DNA of 64,000 bases from Occallatibacter savannae. Its GTDB lineage: Bacteria; Acidobacteriota; Terriglobia; Terriglobales; Acidobacteriaceae. The position numbers and the translations under genes are program-made. The notes below the pieces were generated by a model that was not told the DNA's origin, searched no databases, and saw nothing but the letters and a program-made list of their open reading frames with translations. Shown here one piece after another: positions 24,757 through 32,781 of the stretch. The stretch lies in NCBI RefSeq assembly GCF_003131205.1, contig NZ_QFFY01000006.1, positions 124,001 to 188,000 of the forward strand. Direction: 5' to 3'. Within the stretch, counting starts at the first letter, position 1; every line of letters begins with the position of its first letter.

Positions 24757-25182
24757 CCCGAAGCATCGGCTGATCAGTTCGACTGAAATGGTGTCCTCGT
24801 TGGCTGGCCAGCGGGGACTCTCTGCTTCTAGGGCCGATGCGAGAAAGCGAGACTTACTCATCAGCCAACAGGCGAAGCCGAGCCGTCGCGTGCGCCGGAT
24901 TCGCGAGCTTTCTTCTATAGTTCGTCTCTCGCGTCGTTGCAACGGTTTGCGTGGCACGAAATGAAGGTTTTTTGGCAACACTTGCAGATTACGAATGAGC
25001 AATATGAGTGAAGGAGAATTCGATGAGGGTCGAACTCATCCAATCGGATTCTCTTCCTGGAAGACCTGGACAACCCCTGCTTCGTAGCCTTCGAGTGTCA
25101 CGGAGCATTCAGGTACAAGCGGGCCCATTGCGCTCACACATCAAGGCGTTTGCGAATTCACACAATCGGGAGGGAAGCGTCA
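24757..25182. other. Gene-poor spacer before the sigma factor
   Basis: Nothing firm in 426 bp. A short frame from ATG 25023 to 25247 (74 codons) has AAGGAG 8 nt upstream, but its product is Arg/Ser-rich without known features and overlaps the sigma gene, so it is not called as a gene. TGTCACG at 25096-25102 resembles the TGTCACATCT word found upstream of two other island genes. Confidence 0.4.
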
Positions 25183-25809
25183 GTGCAAGACGCGAGGTCA
25201 AATCACGCCCGTTCGGAAGAAGTCTTCGATGGAGTCGTATCAACTGATCTGCTGCAATCAGCTCAGGCCGGCTCTCATCCCGCGTTTGAGACTCTACACA
25301 GAACGTATTCACGCCGTCTTTTTAAACAGATCATTGCGATTACAAGGCACCCCGAGGATGCCGAGGACGCACTTCAAGACGCCCTTTGCAAAGCATACAT
25401 CGCTCTGCCTCTGTTCGAGAGGCGGTGCCATGTCTATTCGTGGTTGAGCAGGATTGCGATTAACGCGGCCCTGATGAAAGTTCGACAGCGGCGTACATCA
25501 AGGGAATCCTCATTCGACGGACAAGACGATGAGGATGGGCGCGAACACGCGTTCGAAGTCCCCGATCAAGGATGGTCTCCTGAGGACTTATACGGGGCCA
25601 AAGAGAGTCTCCGACATATCGGCACTGCGATCTCGTCCCTCGATTCTTCGTCGCAGCAAATAATTCGTCTTCGTGTAAATCATGGATATTCCATGGAGGA
25701 GATCGCGAACGCGCTCAATGTGTCTGAGTCAGCAGTTAAGGCGCGATTGTATCGAGCCAGACTTCTTCTCCGAGATCTCTATCCTGCCGCCCGCTGCAAA
25801 GGACGGTAA
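25183..25809 (+). CDS. ECF-type RNA polymerase sigma factor
   Basis: About 208 residues from GTG 25183 (GGGAGGG 8 nt upstream). Region 2 is visible as FETLHRTYSRRLFKQIIAITRHPEDAEDALQDALCKAYIAL and region 4 as LDSSSQQIIRLRVNHGYSMEEIANALNVSESAVKARLYRAR. The linker is acidic (GQDDEDGREH). Sigma factors of this type redirect RNA polymerase to a small regulon, but no adjacent anti-sigma or FecR gene is visible; alkA is convergent and 1 bp away. It may control nearby island genes: a shared TGTCACATCT motif stands before two of them. That link is a guess. Confidence 0.88.
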   Translation: MQDARSNHARSEEVFDGVVSTDLLQSAQAGSHPAFETLHRTYSRRLFKQIIAITRHPEDAEDALQDALCKAYIALPLFERRCHVYSWLSRIAINAALMKVRQRRTSRESSFDGQDDEDGREHAFEVPDQGWSPEDLYGAKESLRHIGTAISSLDSSSQQIIRLRVNHGYSMEEIANALNVSESAVKARLYRARLLLRDLYPAARCKGR

Positions 25810-25810
25810 A

Positions 25811-26713
25811 TTAAAGCTGCTGAAGGAGGCTACCGTTCAGCGGAACTTTCCTCGATTCGGCGAAGCTCTTCCATAGTGCAATAGCAGCATATCCACGGAA
25901 TGGTTGAACGGAATCCAGCCTTATCTCAGGATGACGTTTCAGTTCCTGCTTCAATGCGTAGTCCGTGGATGGGAATGCATTGTCATCCCCGAAAGCTCGC
26001 AGGGCCAGGTATTCCGTTGTCCATGCCCCAACTCCGGGGATACTCGATAGCACCTTTCTGAGCACCTCGGGGATGAGAAGGGTGGTCAGGTTGAGAGTAC
26101 CGTCATCGATGACCTGGGCGACCGATCGAATTGTGGCTCTTCGTGCACGCGAGGTTCGAACCTTCGAGAGATCGGCCTCGAGTATCTGTCTTGCGGACGG
26201 GAAAAGTGAGATCGGCTGAGTTGTCTTAGGGTGGACAGCCGGAGACCCCGCAGCCTGCATCAGTTCGTCAATCAATAAGCGCCCGAAACTCACTGAGACG
26301 ACTTGGCCGAGCACGGTGGTGAATATCGACTCAAATGCATCCCAGGAGCGCGCGAGGCGCAATCCGGGATGCTGAGCCCAGAAGGCCGACAAGAGATTGT
26401 CCGCGGTCATTGCCCTGAGAACTGTGGCTGGATTCGCATCGAGGTCGAACATCCGCCGAACCGATTGGGAGACTCGAGCAGCGTCTTTTTCCGAGCCATT
26501 CCAAAGTGAAAGCAAGAGGGCGTCTCGATTTTTCTGCTGCTCGACGCGGAACCATCCCAAACCTCGTCCAGCGCGGATGACACGCTCGTAGCCGGAATCG
26601 TCCACCACCTCAATATGCGGAAGTCGATGCGCACGAAAGAATGCAAGCACATTCTCCCAGTCGTAGGGTGGGGAATAGGGCAACTCAAGAGTGTGGGCCG
26701 GAAATCTCAGCAT
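25811..26713 (-). CDS. alkA: DNA-3-methyladenine glycosylase II
   Basis: 300 residues, the usual AlkA size. The N-terminal AlkA_N-like domain opens PYDWENVLAFFRAHRL. The HhH-GPD core follows with FTTVLGQVVSVSFG (corresponding to LGQQVS) and the hairpin SSIPGVGAWTTEYLALRAFGDD, then FPSTDYAL with the catalytic Asp. It excises alkylated purines such as 3-methyladenine, leaving an abasic site. It faces the ECF sigma gene tail to tail and joins ogt and the ATL gene as the third alkylation-repair function within about 6 kb. No Ada-type regulator domain lies nearby. Confidence 0.92.
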   Translation of the reverse strand: MLRFPAHTLELPYSPPYDWENVLAFFRAHRLPHIEVVDDSGYERVIRAGRGLGWFRVEQQKNRDALLLSLWNGSEKDAARVSQSVRRMFDLDANPATVLRAMTADNLLSAFWAQHPGLRLARSWDAFESIFTTVLGQVVSVSFGRLLIDELMQAAGSPAVHPKTTQPISLFPSARQILEADLSKVRTSRARRATIRSVAQVIDDGTLNLTTLLIPEVLRKVLSSIPGVGAWTTEYLALRAFGDDNAFPSTDYALKQELKRHPEIRLDSVQPFRGYAAIALWKSFAESRKVPLNGSLLQQL

Positions 26714-26729
26714 CGAACGTGTCCGCAGC

Positions 26730-26912
26730 CTAACGGGATGGACGGATCGGGCGTCGAACGAGTTCGCCTTGGCAATTCGGGCAAATGTCTTTCAATGTGT
26801 CATTGGCGCAGCGTGCACAGAACGTGCACTCATAGGAACAGATCATCGCATCACCCGAGTCCATCGGCAAGCTGGCCTCGCATGTCTCGCATTTGCTTTT
26901 CATCTCCAACAT
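26730..26912 (-). CDS. DUF1272 zinc-ribbon protein
   Basis: 60 residues from the ATG at 26912 (an upstream open frame to 27023 looks non-coding). It carries KCETCEASLP, then ICSYECTFCARCAND and ICPNCQGELVRRP: four Cys pairs forming a small zinc-binding module, as in DUF1272 proteins. These are short cytoplasmic proteins of unknown role, commonly near ArsR-type regulators or oxidoreductases. It sits between alkA and the ArsR gene, all on the minus strand. Confidence 0.85.
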   Translation of the reverse strand: MLEMKSKCETCEASLPMDSGDAMICSYECTFCARCANDTLKDICPNCQGELVRRPIRPSR

Positions 26913-27050
26913 TGGTCCGCACCTCCTATGATTATGAATCTCTGCAGTGAAGTCGCCTCTCCTATACCCAACCACTTGCGCAAGGGTACGTTCAGCGAGG
27001 CAAACTACTTGTAGTGGCGCCACCGAGACAGCCGTTGTGAATTGACTTTC

Positions 27051-27389
27051 TTATAACCATCCATGAGGCGGTAACCTTGCGGACGAGCTGCGCTGTGCTG
27101 ACTGTTCCGCTTGACCGACCTTTCGCAGGTATTTCAGATAAACTCTCAATCTTTCCGGTACCGCACGGTAGTACACCCCTTGGCCTTCCCTCCGGGATTC
27201 AATCAGTCCAGCCTCAGACAAGACCTTAAGGTGATGGGAAACCGTGGGCGCTCGGACCGGAGTATCGAGGCAAATATCGCCGCAGCGTATTTCCTTTGCC
27301 TCCGCCAGGTGTTTGTAGATGGCAAAGCGAGTGGGATCTCCCAGCGCTCTCGCAATTTGTTGGGCATCAAGTTCCCCAATCGAATCCAT
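27051..27389 (-). CDS. ArsR-family winged-helix repressor
   Basis: 112 residues from the ATG at 27389, with AAGGAG 8 nt upstream; an ATG at 27446 is in frame but lacks a site. The winged helix is typical: QIARALGDPTRFAIYKHL, then VRAPTVSHHLKVLSEAGLIESRREGQGVYYRAV. Metal-binding CxC pairs of ArsR/SmtB are not apparent in helix 3; two Cys (RCGDICL) occur one helix earlier and might respond to thiol-reactive compounds. It is divergent from the isochorismatase-like hydrolase, so it probably represses that gene and itself from the shared 200-bp region. Confidence 0.9.
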   Translation of the reverse strand: MDSIGELDAQQIARALGDPTRFAIYKHLAEAKEIRCGDICLDTPVRAPTVSHHLKVLSEAGLIESRREGQGVYYRAVPERLRVYLKYLRKVGQAEQSAQRSSSARLPPHGWL

Positions 27390-27529
27390 TGCGGCTCCTT
27401 CGAACCTCAGATTCGCGGCGTTCCGTCTCTGCTCGCAGTGAGCCATTCGATGCTAGCTGCGGTGAAAAGTGTCACTGTCAGCTCAATAGCTATAAATGCT
27501 GGCTACCTTGGCGGGATTTGCCTCTTTTT

Positions 27530-27539
27530 TGTCACATCT
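27530..27539 (+). promoter_or_regulatory. TGTCACATCT box, copy 1
   Basis: TGTCACATCT is followed after 5 nt by TTCGGTG and then ATC, 57 bp before the hydrolase ATG. The same spaced pattern stands at 31807-31816 upstream of the PEP-mutase-like gene. It resembles the -35 TGTCAC element of some ECF sigma promoters. Confidence 0.45.
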
Positions 27540-27595
27540 CAGGTATTCGGTGTTCATCGAACAAGCGCACACTAATGGACCAGAGGAGATCCACA

Positions 27596-28291
27596 ATGTT
27601 CACTTTCACCCATCGCAACCCGGAGATGCAGATCGACAAGCAGCACACCGCGTTGGTGCTGGCAGACATGCAGAATGAATTTCTCGAAGAAAAGTCCGGG
27701 ACCTATTACGAGCTGATCGCAGACGCTCTCAAGGAGCGGAACGTGATTGCGAATCTGGAACAGCTTCTCAAGACTGCCCAGGAACTTGGCTATTACGTCA
27801 TCCACTCACCACACTGGTACTACCCGACCGATCTCCAGTGGAACGTGCCTCCCGGCGCGATCGCTCACTATCTGATTGGCATCGGTTTCTGCGGCCGCAA
27901 GGATCCGGTGGACCTCGAGGGCTTTCAGGGCTCTAGAGCCGATTATTACGAGCCGTTCAAGAAGTATTTGATGGATGGTCACACCTGCAACACATCGCCG
28001 CACAAGCACTTTGGGTGCGAAGCGAACGACGTGATCAAGCAGTTGCATATGCGCGGGGTCCAGAAGGTAATCATGGCAGGACCTGTAGCGAACATCTGCC
28101 TCGAATCCCATATGCGCGACATCATCGAGGGTGGGTTCGAGGTGGCGATGGTTCGAGATGCGGTTGCCGCTGGCGTGAACGAAGAAGGCGATGGTTATGA
28201 AGCCGCAATGGTGAATTGGCGCTTCATGGCAAACGCCGTATGGACGACCGAACAGACGGTCGGGAAGATGAAGGCCGCCGCATCTGCTTGA
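27596..28291 (+). CDS. Isochorismatase-like cysteine hydrolase
   Basis: 231 residues from the ATG at 27596, with GAGGAG 8 nt upstream. The frame is open far upstream, but the fold starts here. ALVLADMQNEF carries the catalytic Asp, a Lys is available mid-domain, and the nucleophile Cys lies in VIMAGPVANICLESHMRD. These are the Asp-Lys-Cys triad positions of the isochorismatase superfamily, which includes nicotinamidases and N-carbamoyl hydrolases. An insertion near residues 60-130 is longer than in minimal members. Divergent ArsR regulator upstream; first gene of a plus-strand series of redox enzymes. Substrate unknown. Confidence 0.86.
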   Translation: MFTFTHRNPEMQIDKQHTALVLADMQNEFLEEKSGTYYELIADALKERNVIANLEQLLKTAQELGYYVIHSPHWYYPTDLQWNVPPGAIAHYLIGIGFCGRKDPVDLEGFQGSRADYYEPFKKYLMDGHTCNTSPHKHFGCEANDVIKQLHMRGVQKVIMAGPVANICLESHMRDIIEGGFEVAMVRDAVAAGVNEEGDGYEAAMVNWRFMANAVWTTEQTVGKMKAAASA

Positions 28292-28429
28292 GTCTCGCGA
28301 TTTGGTGCCGCCAAGCCTTACCTCCGGCAACACTTGGGGCTTGTTAAAGACCCTGCGTGACGGTGGCTCTTTGGTCAGCGTCAATCCAGAACCGTAACTC
28401 TGCACGATCAAACAGCAAAGGAACAATCC

Positions 28430-29302
28430 ATGAAGAAGACAGTCCTCATCACCGGTGCTTCGGCCGGTTTCGGAGCTGATTCCGCCAAATCTTTGGCGCG
28501 GGCGGGCCACCGCGTTTTTGCGACAATGCGCAACATCACGGAGAAGAGTGCACCCAAAACCGCCGCCGAATTGCGCGGGGCGGGTATCGAAGTGCTCGAA
28601 CTCGATGTCACCAGTGACGCAAGCGTGGGTAGGGCTTTCGACGAAATCTATGCGAAGACCGGCGGCACGCTCGATGTTCTGGTGAACAATGCCGGCCAAT
28701 TCTTTGCGGGTATCTCTGAGGCTTTCACAGCTGACCAGGTCATGGCCATGTTCGACGTCAACGTGTTCGGTGTGCAACGCGTGACGCGCGCTGCGTTGCC
28801 TTCGATGCGCAAAAGCGGCACGGGCCTGATCATAAACATCGGTTCAATCCTCGGCCGCGTGACAATCCCATTTGTTGGCATTTACGGCGCGTCGAAGCAT
28901 GCGCTGGAAGCCTTGACCGAAAGCTACCGATACGAGCTTTCGCAACTGGGTGTGGACGTCGTTCTGGTTCAGCCTGGCCCCTTCGCTACGAGTTTGTACG
29001 CAGCTCCGCAACAGCCCGGAGATCCAGGACGGGTAAGCGAGTACGGAGAAGTCGCTGGCCTTACCGGAAAGATCGGCGAGGTCTTAGCTGGCTTCTTTCA
29101 AAGTGGAAACGCGCCGCAGCCCCACGAGGTCGCCGTAACACTTGAGCAACTGATTGCAACGCCCGCCGGCCAGCGCCCTGCTCGCGTGGTGGTTGGCGCT
29201 GGCTTCGGCGCAGCAGAGGCGAATATTGCAATGCAGCCGCTTCAGGCCCAGTTGCTTCATGGATTTGATTATGACCACCTGGCTACGTTGAAGGCCGAGT
29301 AA
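28430..29302 (+). CDS. Short-chain dehydrogenase/reductase
   Basis: 290 residues; AAAGGA precedes the ATG by 7 nt. Cofactor motif TGASAGFG near residue 8, DVLVNNAGQFF, catalytic Ser in NIGSILG and YGASK are all intact. ATMRN after the second strand favours NADP(H). Classical SDR with a C-terminal extension after residue 240 that may cap the active site. It lies in the same direction as the cysteine hydrolase, the next SDR and the MDR gene; gaps of 60-140 bp suggest a loose operon. Such groups often reduce xenobiotic carbonyls, but no substrate can be named. Confidence 0.88.
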   Translation: MKKTVLITGASAGFGADSAKSLARAGHRVFATMRNITEKSAPKTAAELRGAGIEVLELDVTSDASVGRAFDEIYAKTGGTLDVLVNNAGQFFAGISEAFTADQVMAMFDVNVFGVQRVTRAALPSMRKSGTGLIINIGSILGRVTIPFVGIYGASKHALEALTESYRYELSQLGVDVVLVQPGPFATSLYAAPQQPGDPGRVSEYGEVAGLTGKIGEVLAGFFQSGNAPQPHEVAVTLEQLIATPAGQRPARVVVGAGFGAAEANIAMQPLQAQLLHGFDYDHLATLKAE

Positions 29303-29381
29303 CGATCGCCCAAGCAGTGCAAAGCACCCGTCTCGTGCGAACACGATTCGACGGGTGCAACAACATCAGAAAGAGGAGTGC

Positions 29382-30092
29382 ATGACCACAGAGCGTAAAG
29401 TTGTCGTTATCACCGGGTCCTCCTCCGGAATCGGTGCCGCATTTGTTGAGGCTTATCTCGAGCGGGGGTGGAGGGTCATCGGAAACGCGCGCAATATCGC
29501 GGCTTCTGACAACCCGGATTACATCACAGTTTCAGGGGACATCGGGGACCCCATCATCGCTCGCAAAGTGGTGCAAACGGCGATCGACCGCTTCGGGCGA
29601 GTAGATACCTTGATCAACAATGCAGGCATTTGGCGGCCAGGCAGAATCGAGGACATTTCGGAAGAGGTGTTCCGGCAAGTGATGAGAACGAATCTCGAGA
29701 GCGTCTTCTTTGCAACCCAAGTTGCAGTTCCGGCAATGAAGAAGCAAGGCGGTGGGCATATCGTTCAGATCTCCACCAGCTTGGTCGAGCATGCTCTGCA
29801 GACCGTTCCGGCCGTGGTCGCGTCTCTCTCGAAGGGAGCCTGTGTCGCAGCGACACGCGGTTTGGCCATGGAGTTGGCATCAAGCAATATCCGCGTCAAC
29901 GCGATATCGCTTGGCATCGTCATTACGCCTCTTCACACCGGTTCGAACCCAGAGGACCTGAAATCGTTCTCTCCACTCAACCGAAATGGAAAGATCGAAG
30001 ATGTGGTTCGTGCGATGAATTATCTCGAAGACGCAGACTACGTCACGGGCGAAATCCACTACGTCGACGGCGGTCGCACTGCAGGTCACTAG
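29382..30092 (+). CDS. SDR-fold protein lacking the catalytic tyrosine
   Basis: 236 residues from the ATG at 29382, with GAGGAG close upstream. The Rossmann motif TGSSSGIG and TLINNAG are intact. In place of YxxxK the sequence reads VVASLSKGA, so the Lys is present but the Tyr position is Ala. The Ser region (VQISTSL) is retained. The tail ends TGEIHYVDGGRTAGH, as in FabG-like proteins. Without the Tyr it may be a non-catalytic partner or use another acid. It follows the intact SDR by about 80 bp and precedes the MDR gene. Confidence 0.85.
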   Translation: MTTERKVVVITGSSSGIGAAFVEAYLERGWRVIGNARNIAASDNPDYITVSGDIGDPIIARKVVQTAIDRFGRVDTLINNAGIWRPGRIEDISEEVFRQVMRTNLESVFFATQVAVPAMKKQGGGHIVQISTSLVEHALQTVPAVVASLSKGACVAATRGLAMELASSNIRVNAISLGIVITPLHTGSNPEDLKSFSPLNRNGKIEDVVRAMNYLEDADYVTGEIHYVDGGRTAGH

Positions 30093-30168
30093 TTAGGGCC
30101 GCTTCGGCGCCTGAAACGACGCAGTGAAGGCGACACCTTTAGACCGGAATAGCACTGGAGAAATTGCC

Positions 30169-31158
30169 ATGAAAGCACTTCAACTTACCTGTTACGGCGA
30201 TCCGCGAAACGTGATCAAACTCATCGAGCAACCTGAGTTCGGCCCGCTGGCAGCCGATGAATGGACGATCGACATTGAAGCCGCGCCCGTCTCGCCTACC
30301 GATCAGTACATTATTGCTGGCATTTACGGTGAGCTTCCGCCTCTGCCGCACGGTTTGGGATGTGAAGGGGTTGGACGAGTTTCTGCGATCGGCAGCGGTG
30401 TGAAGCACGTGAAGGTGGGTGATCGGGTGATCGCACCACTGCTTCAGAATACGACATGGGCGACACGCATCAAGACTAAAGAAACATGGCAGCGCGCGTT
30501 ACCCGAAGGTGACCTGAGTCAGATGGCCCAAGTAGGAATGAACCCGGCAACTGCACTCTTGATTCTGACTGAGTTCAAGACATTGAAAGCCGGCGATTGG
30601 GTGATCTCGACGGCTGCGAATTCGGCGGTAGGTCGCTCCGTCATCCCGATCGCAAAAGCACGGGGTATCAAGACGGTCAACATCGTCCGCACTGCCAATT
30701 TAATCGACGAGATCAAGGCGATAGGTGGGGACGTCGTGATCGCCGACGGCCCAGATCTCGTGAAGCAGATCAAAGAAGCTACAGGTGGCGCAAACATCCC
30801 ACTTGCGCTTGACGGTGTGGGTGGCCCGCTGACTCAGCAGCTGATAGAAGCAATCGGTCTGTACGGTGCCGTCGTCCTCTGGAGTCGTATGGGAGGGGTC
30901 GATCCCACGATTGCGACCATCCCTGTGCTTTTCACAGGGAAATCGTTGCATGGATTCTGGATCGTGAACTGGCTGAAGATCCCCGGCAATCGAGAACGGC
31001 TGACAGCAGCTTTCGAAGAGATTGCGCCACTCGTAGCGTCAGGCAAGATCGTCATCCCGGTGGCTGGAGAGTTCGAGCTTGATCAATATGTGGACGCTAT
31101 CACGCTGGCGTCGAAATATAGCGGCAAGGCGATTCTGTATCCGAACGGCAAGCGCTGA
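30169..31158 (+). CDS. Zinc-free MDR oxidoreductase (ETR/quinone-reductase-like)
   Basis: 329 residues from the ATG at 30169. The GroES-like N-domain (PLPHGLGCEGVGRVSAIGSGVKHVKVGDRV) is followed by a Rossmann domain with NSAVGRSVIPIAKARGIKTVNIVR. That segment resembles 2-enoyl-ACP/CoA reductases (MECR/ETR1) more than zinc alcohol dehydrogenases, and the structural and catalytic zinc ligands are absent. Predicted NADPH-dependent reduction of an activated double bond, in the cytoplasm. It continues the plus-strand run after the two SDR genes and is followed by a small monooxygenase, consistent with a detoxification or secondary-metabolite role. Confidence 0.86.
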   Translation: MKALQLTCYGDPRNVIKLIEQPEFGPLAADEWTIDIEAAPVSPTDQYIIAGIYGELPPLPHGLGCEGVGRVSAIGSGVKHVKVGDRVIAPLLQNTTWATRIKTKETWQRALPEGDLSQMAQVGMNPATALLILTEFKTLKAGDWVISTAANSAVGRSVIPIAKARGIKTVNIVRTANLIDEIKAIGGDVVIADGPDLVKQIKEATGGANIPLALDGVGGPLTQQLIEAIGLYGAVVLWSRMGGVDPTIATIPVLFTGKSLHGFWIVNWLKIPGNRERLTAAFEEIAPLVASGKIVIPVAGEFELDQYVDAITLASKYSGKAILYPNGKR

Positions 31159-31295
31159 TCGACGTTGTTACTCGGAGCCTAAGCAGGCTAGAGATATCAG
31201 AAAGCACTCACTGGAAGCAGCCTATGCGGCAACGCATTTCTGTGCTCCTGCTTGTGAACTCAAGACGCCGAATAAAAGCAAAGGATGGATTGTGT

Positions 31296-31679
31296 ATGAA
31301 GAACAGCACTCGTATTGCGATGCGACTTCATGAGGTCTTTTGGCGAATTGAAGTAGAAGTTCTCGCGGGCAAGCAAGAAGAGTTCCAGGCGGTTGTGAGC
31401 GACCTCATCCCTTCGAGCAAGAAAGAACCGGGAACGCTGGATTACGACTGGTACTTCGACGGCGAGCGCAGAGTCTGCCATACCTACGAGCGCTACCGTG
31501 ACTCTGATGCTGTAATTGCGCACGCTACTACGTTCGGAGCGCAGTTCGCAGAAAGATTTCGGCGTTGCTGTCGGCAGATCAGCTTAGACGTCTACGGTTC
31601 ACCTAGTGAAGCGGCGAGAGGTCTGCTGAGCAAGTATGACGCATCGTTTTTCGAAAGATGGCAGGGATTTGAGGACTAA
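31296..31679 (+). CDS. Antibiotic-biosynthesis-monooxygenase (ABM) fold protein
   Basis: 127 residues from the ATG at 31296. VFWRIEVEVLAGKQEEFQAVVSDLIPSSKKEPGTLDYDWYFD is the ABM-type opening (first strand, helix, then the EPGT.. segment), and HTYERYRDSDAVIAHATT is the second-half match. Members are dimeric ferredoxin-like proteins acting as quinol monooxygenases or small-molecule isomerases without cofactor. The C-terminal 40 residues are extra. The gene follows the MDR enzyme by 137 bp. The frame runs upstream to 31224, but that stretch has no family features. Confidence 0.8.
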   Translation: MKNSTRIAMRLHEVFWRIEVEVLAGKQEEFQAVVSDLIPSSKKEPGTLDYDWYFDGERRVCHTYERYRDSDAVIAHATTFGAQFAERFRRCCRQISLDVYGSPSEAARGLLSKYDASFFERWQGFED

Positions 31680-31806
31680 TTGCTCCCCGGATGACCAGGC
31701 GAGCACTGAATCTGAAGCAGTGAGCCAGCGACAGGAGAACCGTAAATCCACGTTTGCCGCTGCAGATTCATAAGCCGCGGTGCGTTGGCAGAAGATGCCT
31801 TCTTTA

Positions 31807-31816
31807 TGTCACATCT
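31807..31816 (+). promoter_or_regulatory. TGTCACATCT box, copy 2
   Basis: TGTCACATCT here is followed by TTCGATG and ATC with the same spacing as at 27530, and lies 89 bp upstream of the PEP-mutase-like gene ATG. Confidence 0.45.
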
Positions 31817-31863
31817 TTCATTTTCGATGGGTATCTAAAGATCCACATGAGCTCATTTCAAGT

Positions 31864-31883
31864 CTTCCGCTCATGAGCGGAAG
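31864..31883. promoter_or_regulatory. Perfect 20-bp palindrome upstream of the PEP-mutase-like gene
   Basis: CTTCCGCTCATGAGCGGAAG is its own reverse complement and ends 21 bp before the ATG at 31905, overlapping where the transcript leader would be. It could be a dimer-type operator or a leader hairpin covering the approach to the ribosome site GGAG. Confidence 0.6.
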
Positions 31884-31904
31884 CCCCGGCAAAGGAGATT
31901 CGTA

Positions 31905-32684
31905 ATGGCCGCATCAACAGGACCGGATCAGACCAAGAAAGCTGAAGCCTTTAAGGGATTGCATGTGCCTGGTAATCCTCTCGTCCTGTACAACGTATGG
32001 GACGCAGGTAGCGCCGCTGCGGTCGCAAAGTCCGGAGCAAAGGCCATCGCGACGAGTAGCTGGGCGGTCGCAAAAGCTCACGGGTTCAAGGATGGTGAAC
32101 AGTATCCCTACGAACGAGCCATTCCGAATCTTCGAGAGATAGTTAATTCGGTCGAACTCCCAGTCACCTTCGATATCGAAAGTGGTTACGGCGAAGAAGC
32201 GAGTGCAGTCGGTGAAAATGTTGCACATGCAATCAGCGCAGGCGCGGTCGGCTGCAACTTTGAAGATAGCGTTCCCGGCAAAGGGAGCATTCGCGATGCC
32301 GCAACGCAAGCCGCTCGGATCCGAGCTATACGTGAAGCTTCAGATGAAGCGCACCTTCCGTTCTTCATCAATGCCAGATGCGACCTATTCTTCCAAGGGC
32401 CTTCGGTAAAGCATGACGAGGCCCTGTTGGCCGCACTCGTTGATCGCGCCTCTGCATATGCGGAGGCTGGTGCGGACGGGCTATTTGTGCCGGGGCTCGC
32501 CACAATCTCCTTGATCGCTCAACTCGTGAAGAAATCGCCAATCCCTATAAACATTCTGGCCGATTCATCAACCTCGCTTCAGATGCTGGCTGATAATGGT
32601 GTATCTCGAATCAGCTACGGAGCGACACCGTACATCGATGCGCTGAATGCGCTGGAACAAGCAGCGCGTGCAGTGAACGCATAG
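31905..32684 (+). CDS. Isocitrate lyase/PEP mutase superfamily protein
   Basis: 259 residues with GGAG 7 nt before the ATG. The alpha/beta barrel is marked by LVLYNVWDAGSAAAVAKSGAKAIATSSWAVA, a metal-binding TFDIESGYGE, NFEDSVPGKGSI and FFINARCDLF. These match the small 'isocitrate lyase/phosphoenolpyruvate mutase family' rather than full-length isocitrate lyase: the KKCGH catalytic loop is absent. Reactions in the family include C-C and P-C bond cleavage of oxaloacetate-like or phosphonate substrates; the specific one here is unknown. Next on the strand are the efflux adaptor and pump genes. Confidence 0.85.
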   Translation: MAASTGPDQTKKAEAFKGLHVPGNPLVLYNVWDAGSAAAVAKSGAKAIATSSWAVAKAHGFKDGEQYPYERAIPNLREIVNSVELPVTFDIESGYGEEASAVGENVAHAISAGAVGCNFEDSVPGKGSIRDAATQAARIRAIREASDEAHLPFFINARCDLFFQGPSVKHDEALLAALVDRASAYAEAGADGLFVPGLATISLIAQLVKKSPIPINILADSSTSLQMLADNGVSRISYGATPYIDALNALEQAARAVNA

Positions 32685-32781
32685 CAGCGAACTCTTCAGT
32701 CTCGCAAGAGTTTCCAGAGCGGAGCAGCACGTAGCGAAACCCTAAGAGATCGATTCAAAACGACCCTCGAACGGAGGAAAC

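Noticed and set aside
24757..25182. Small ORF at 25023-25247 with a good ribosome site
   Set aside because: Arg/Ser-rich product without features and overlaps the sigma gene; noted in the spacer entry only.
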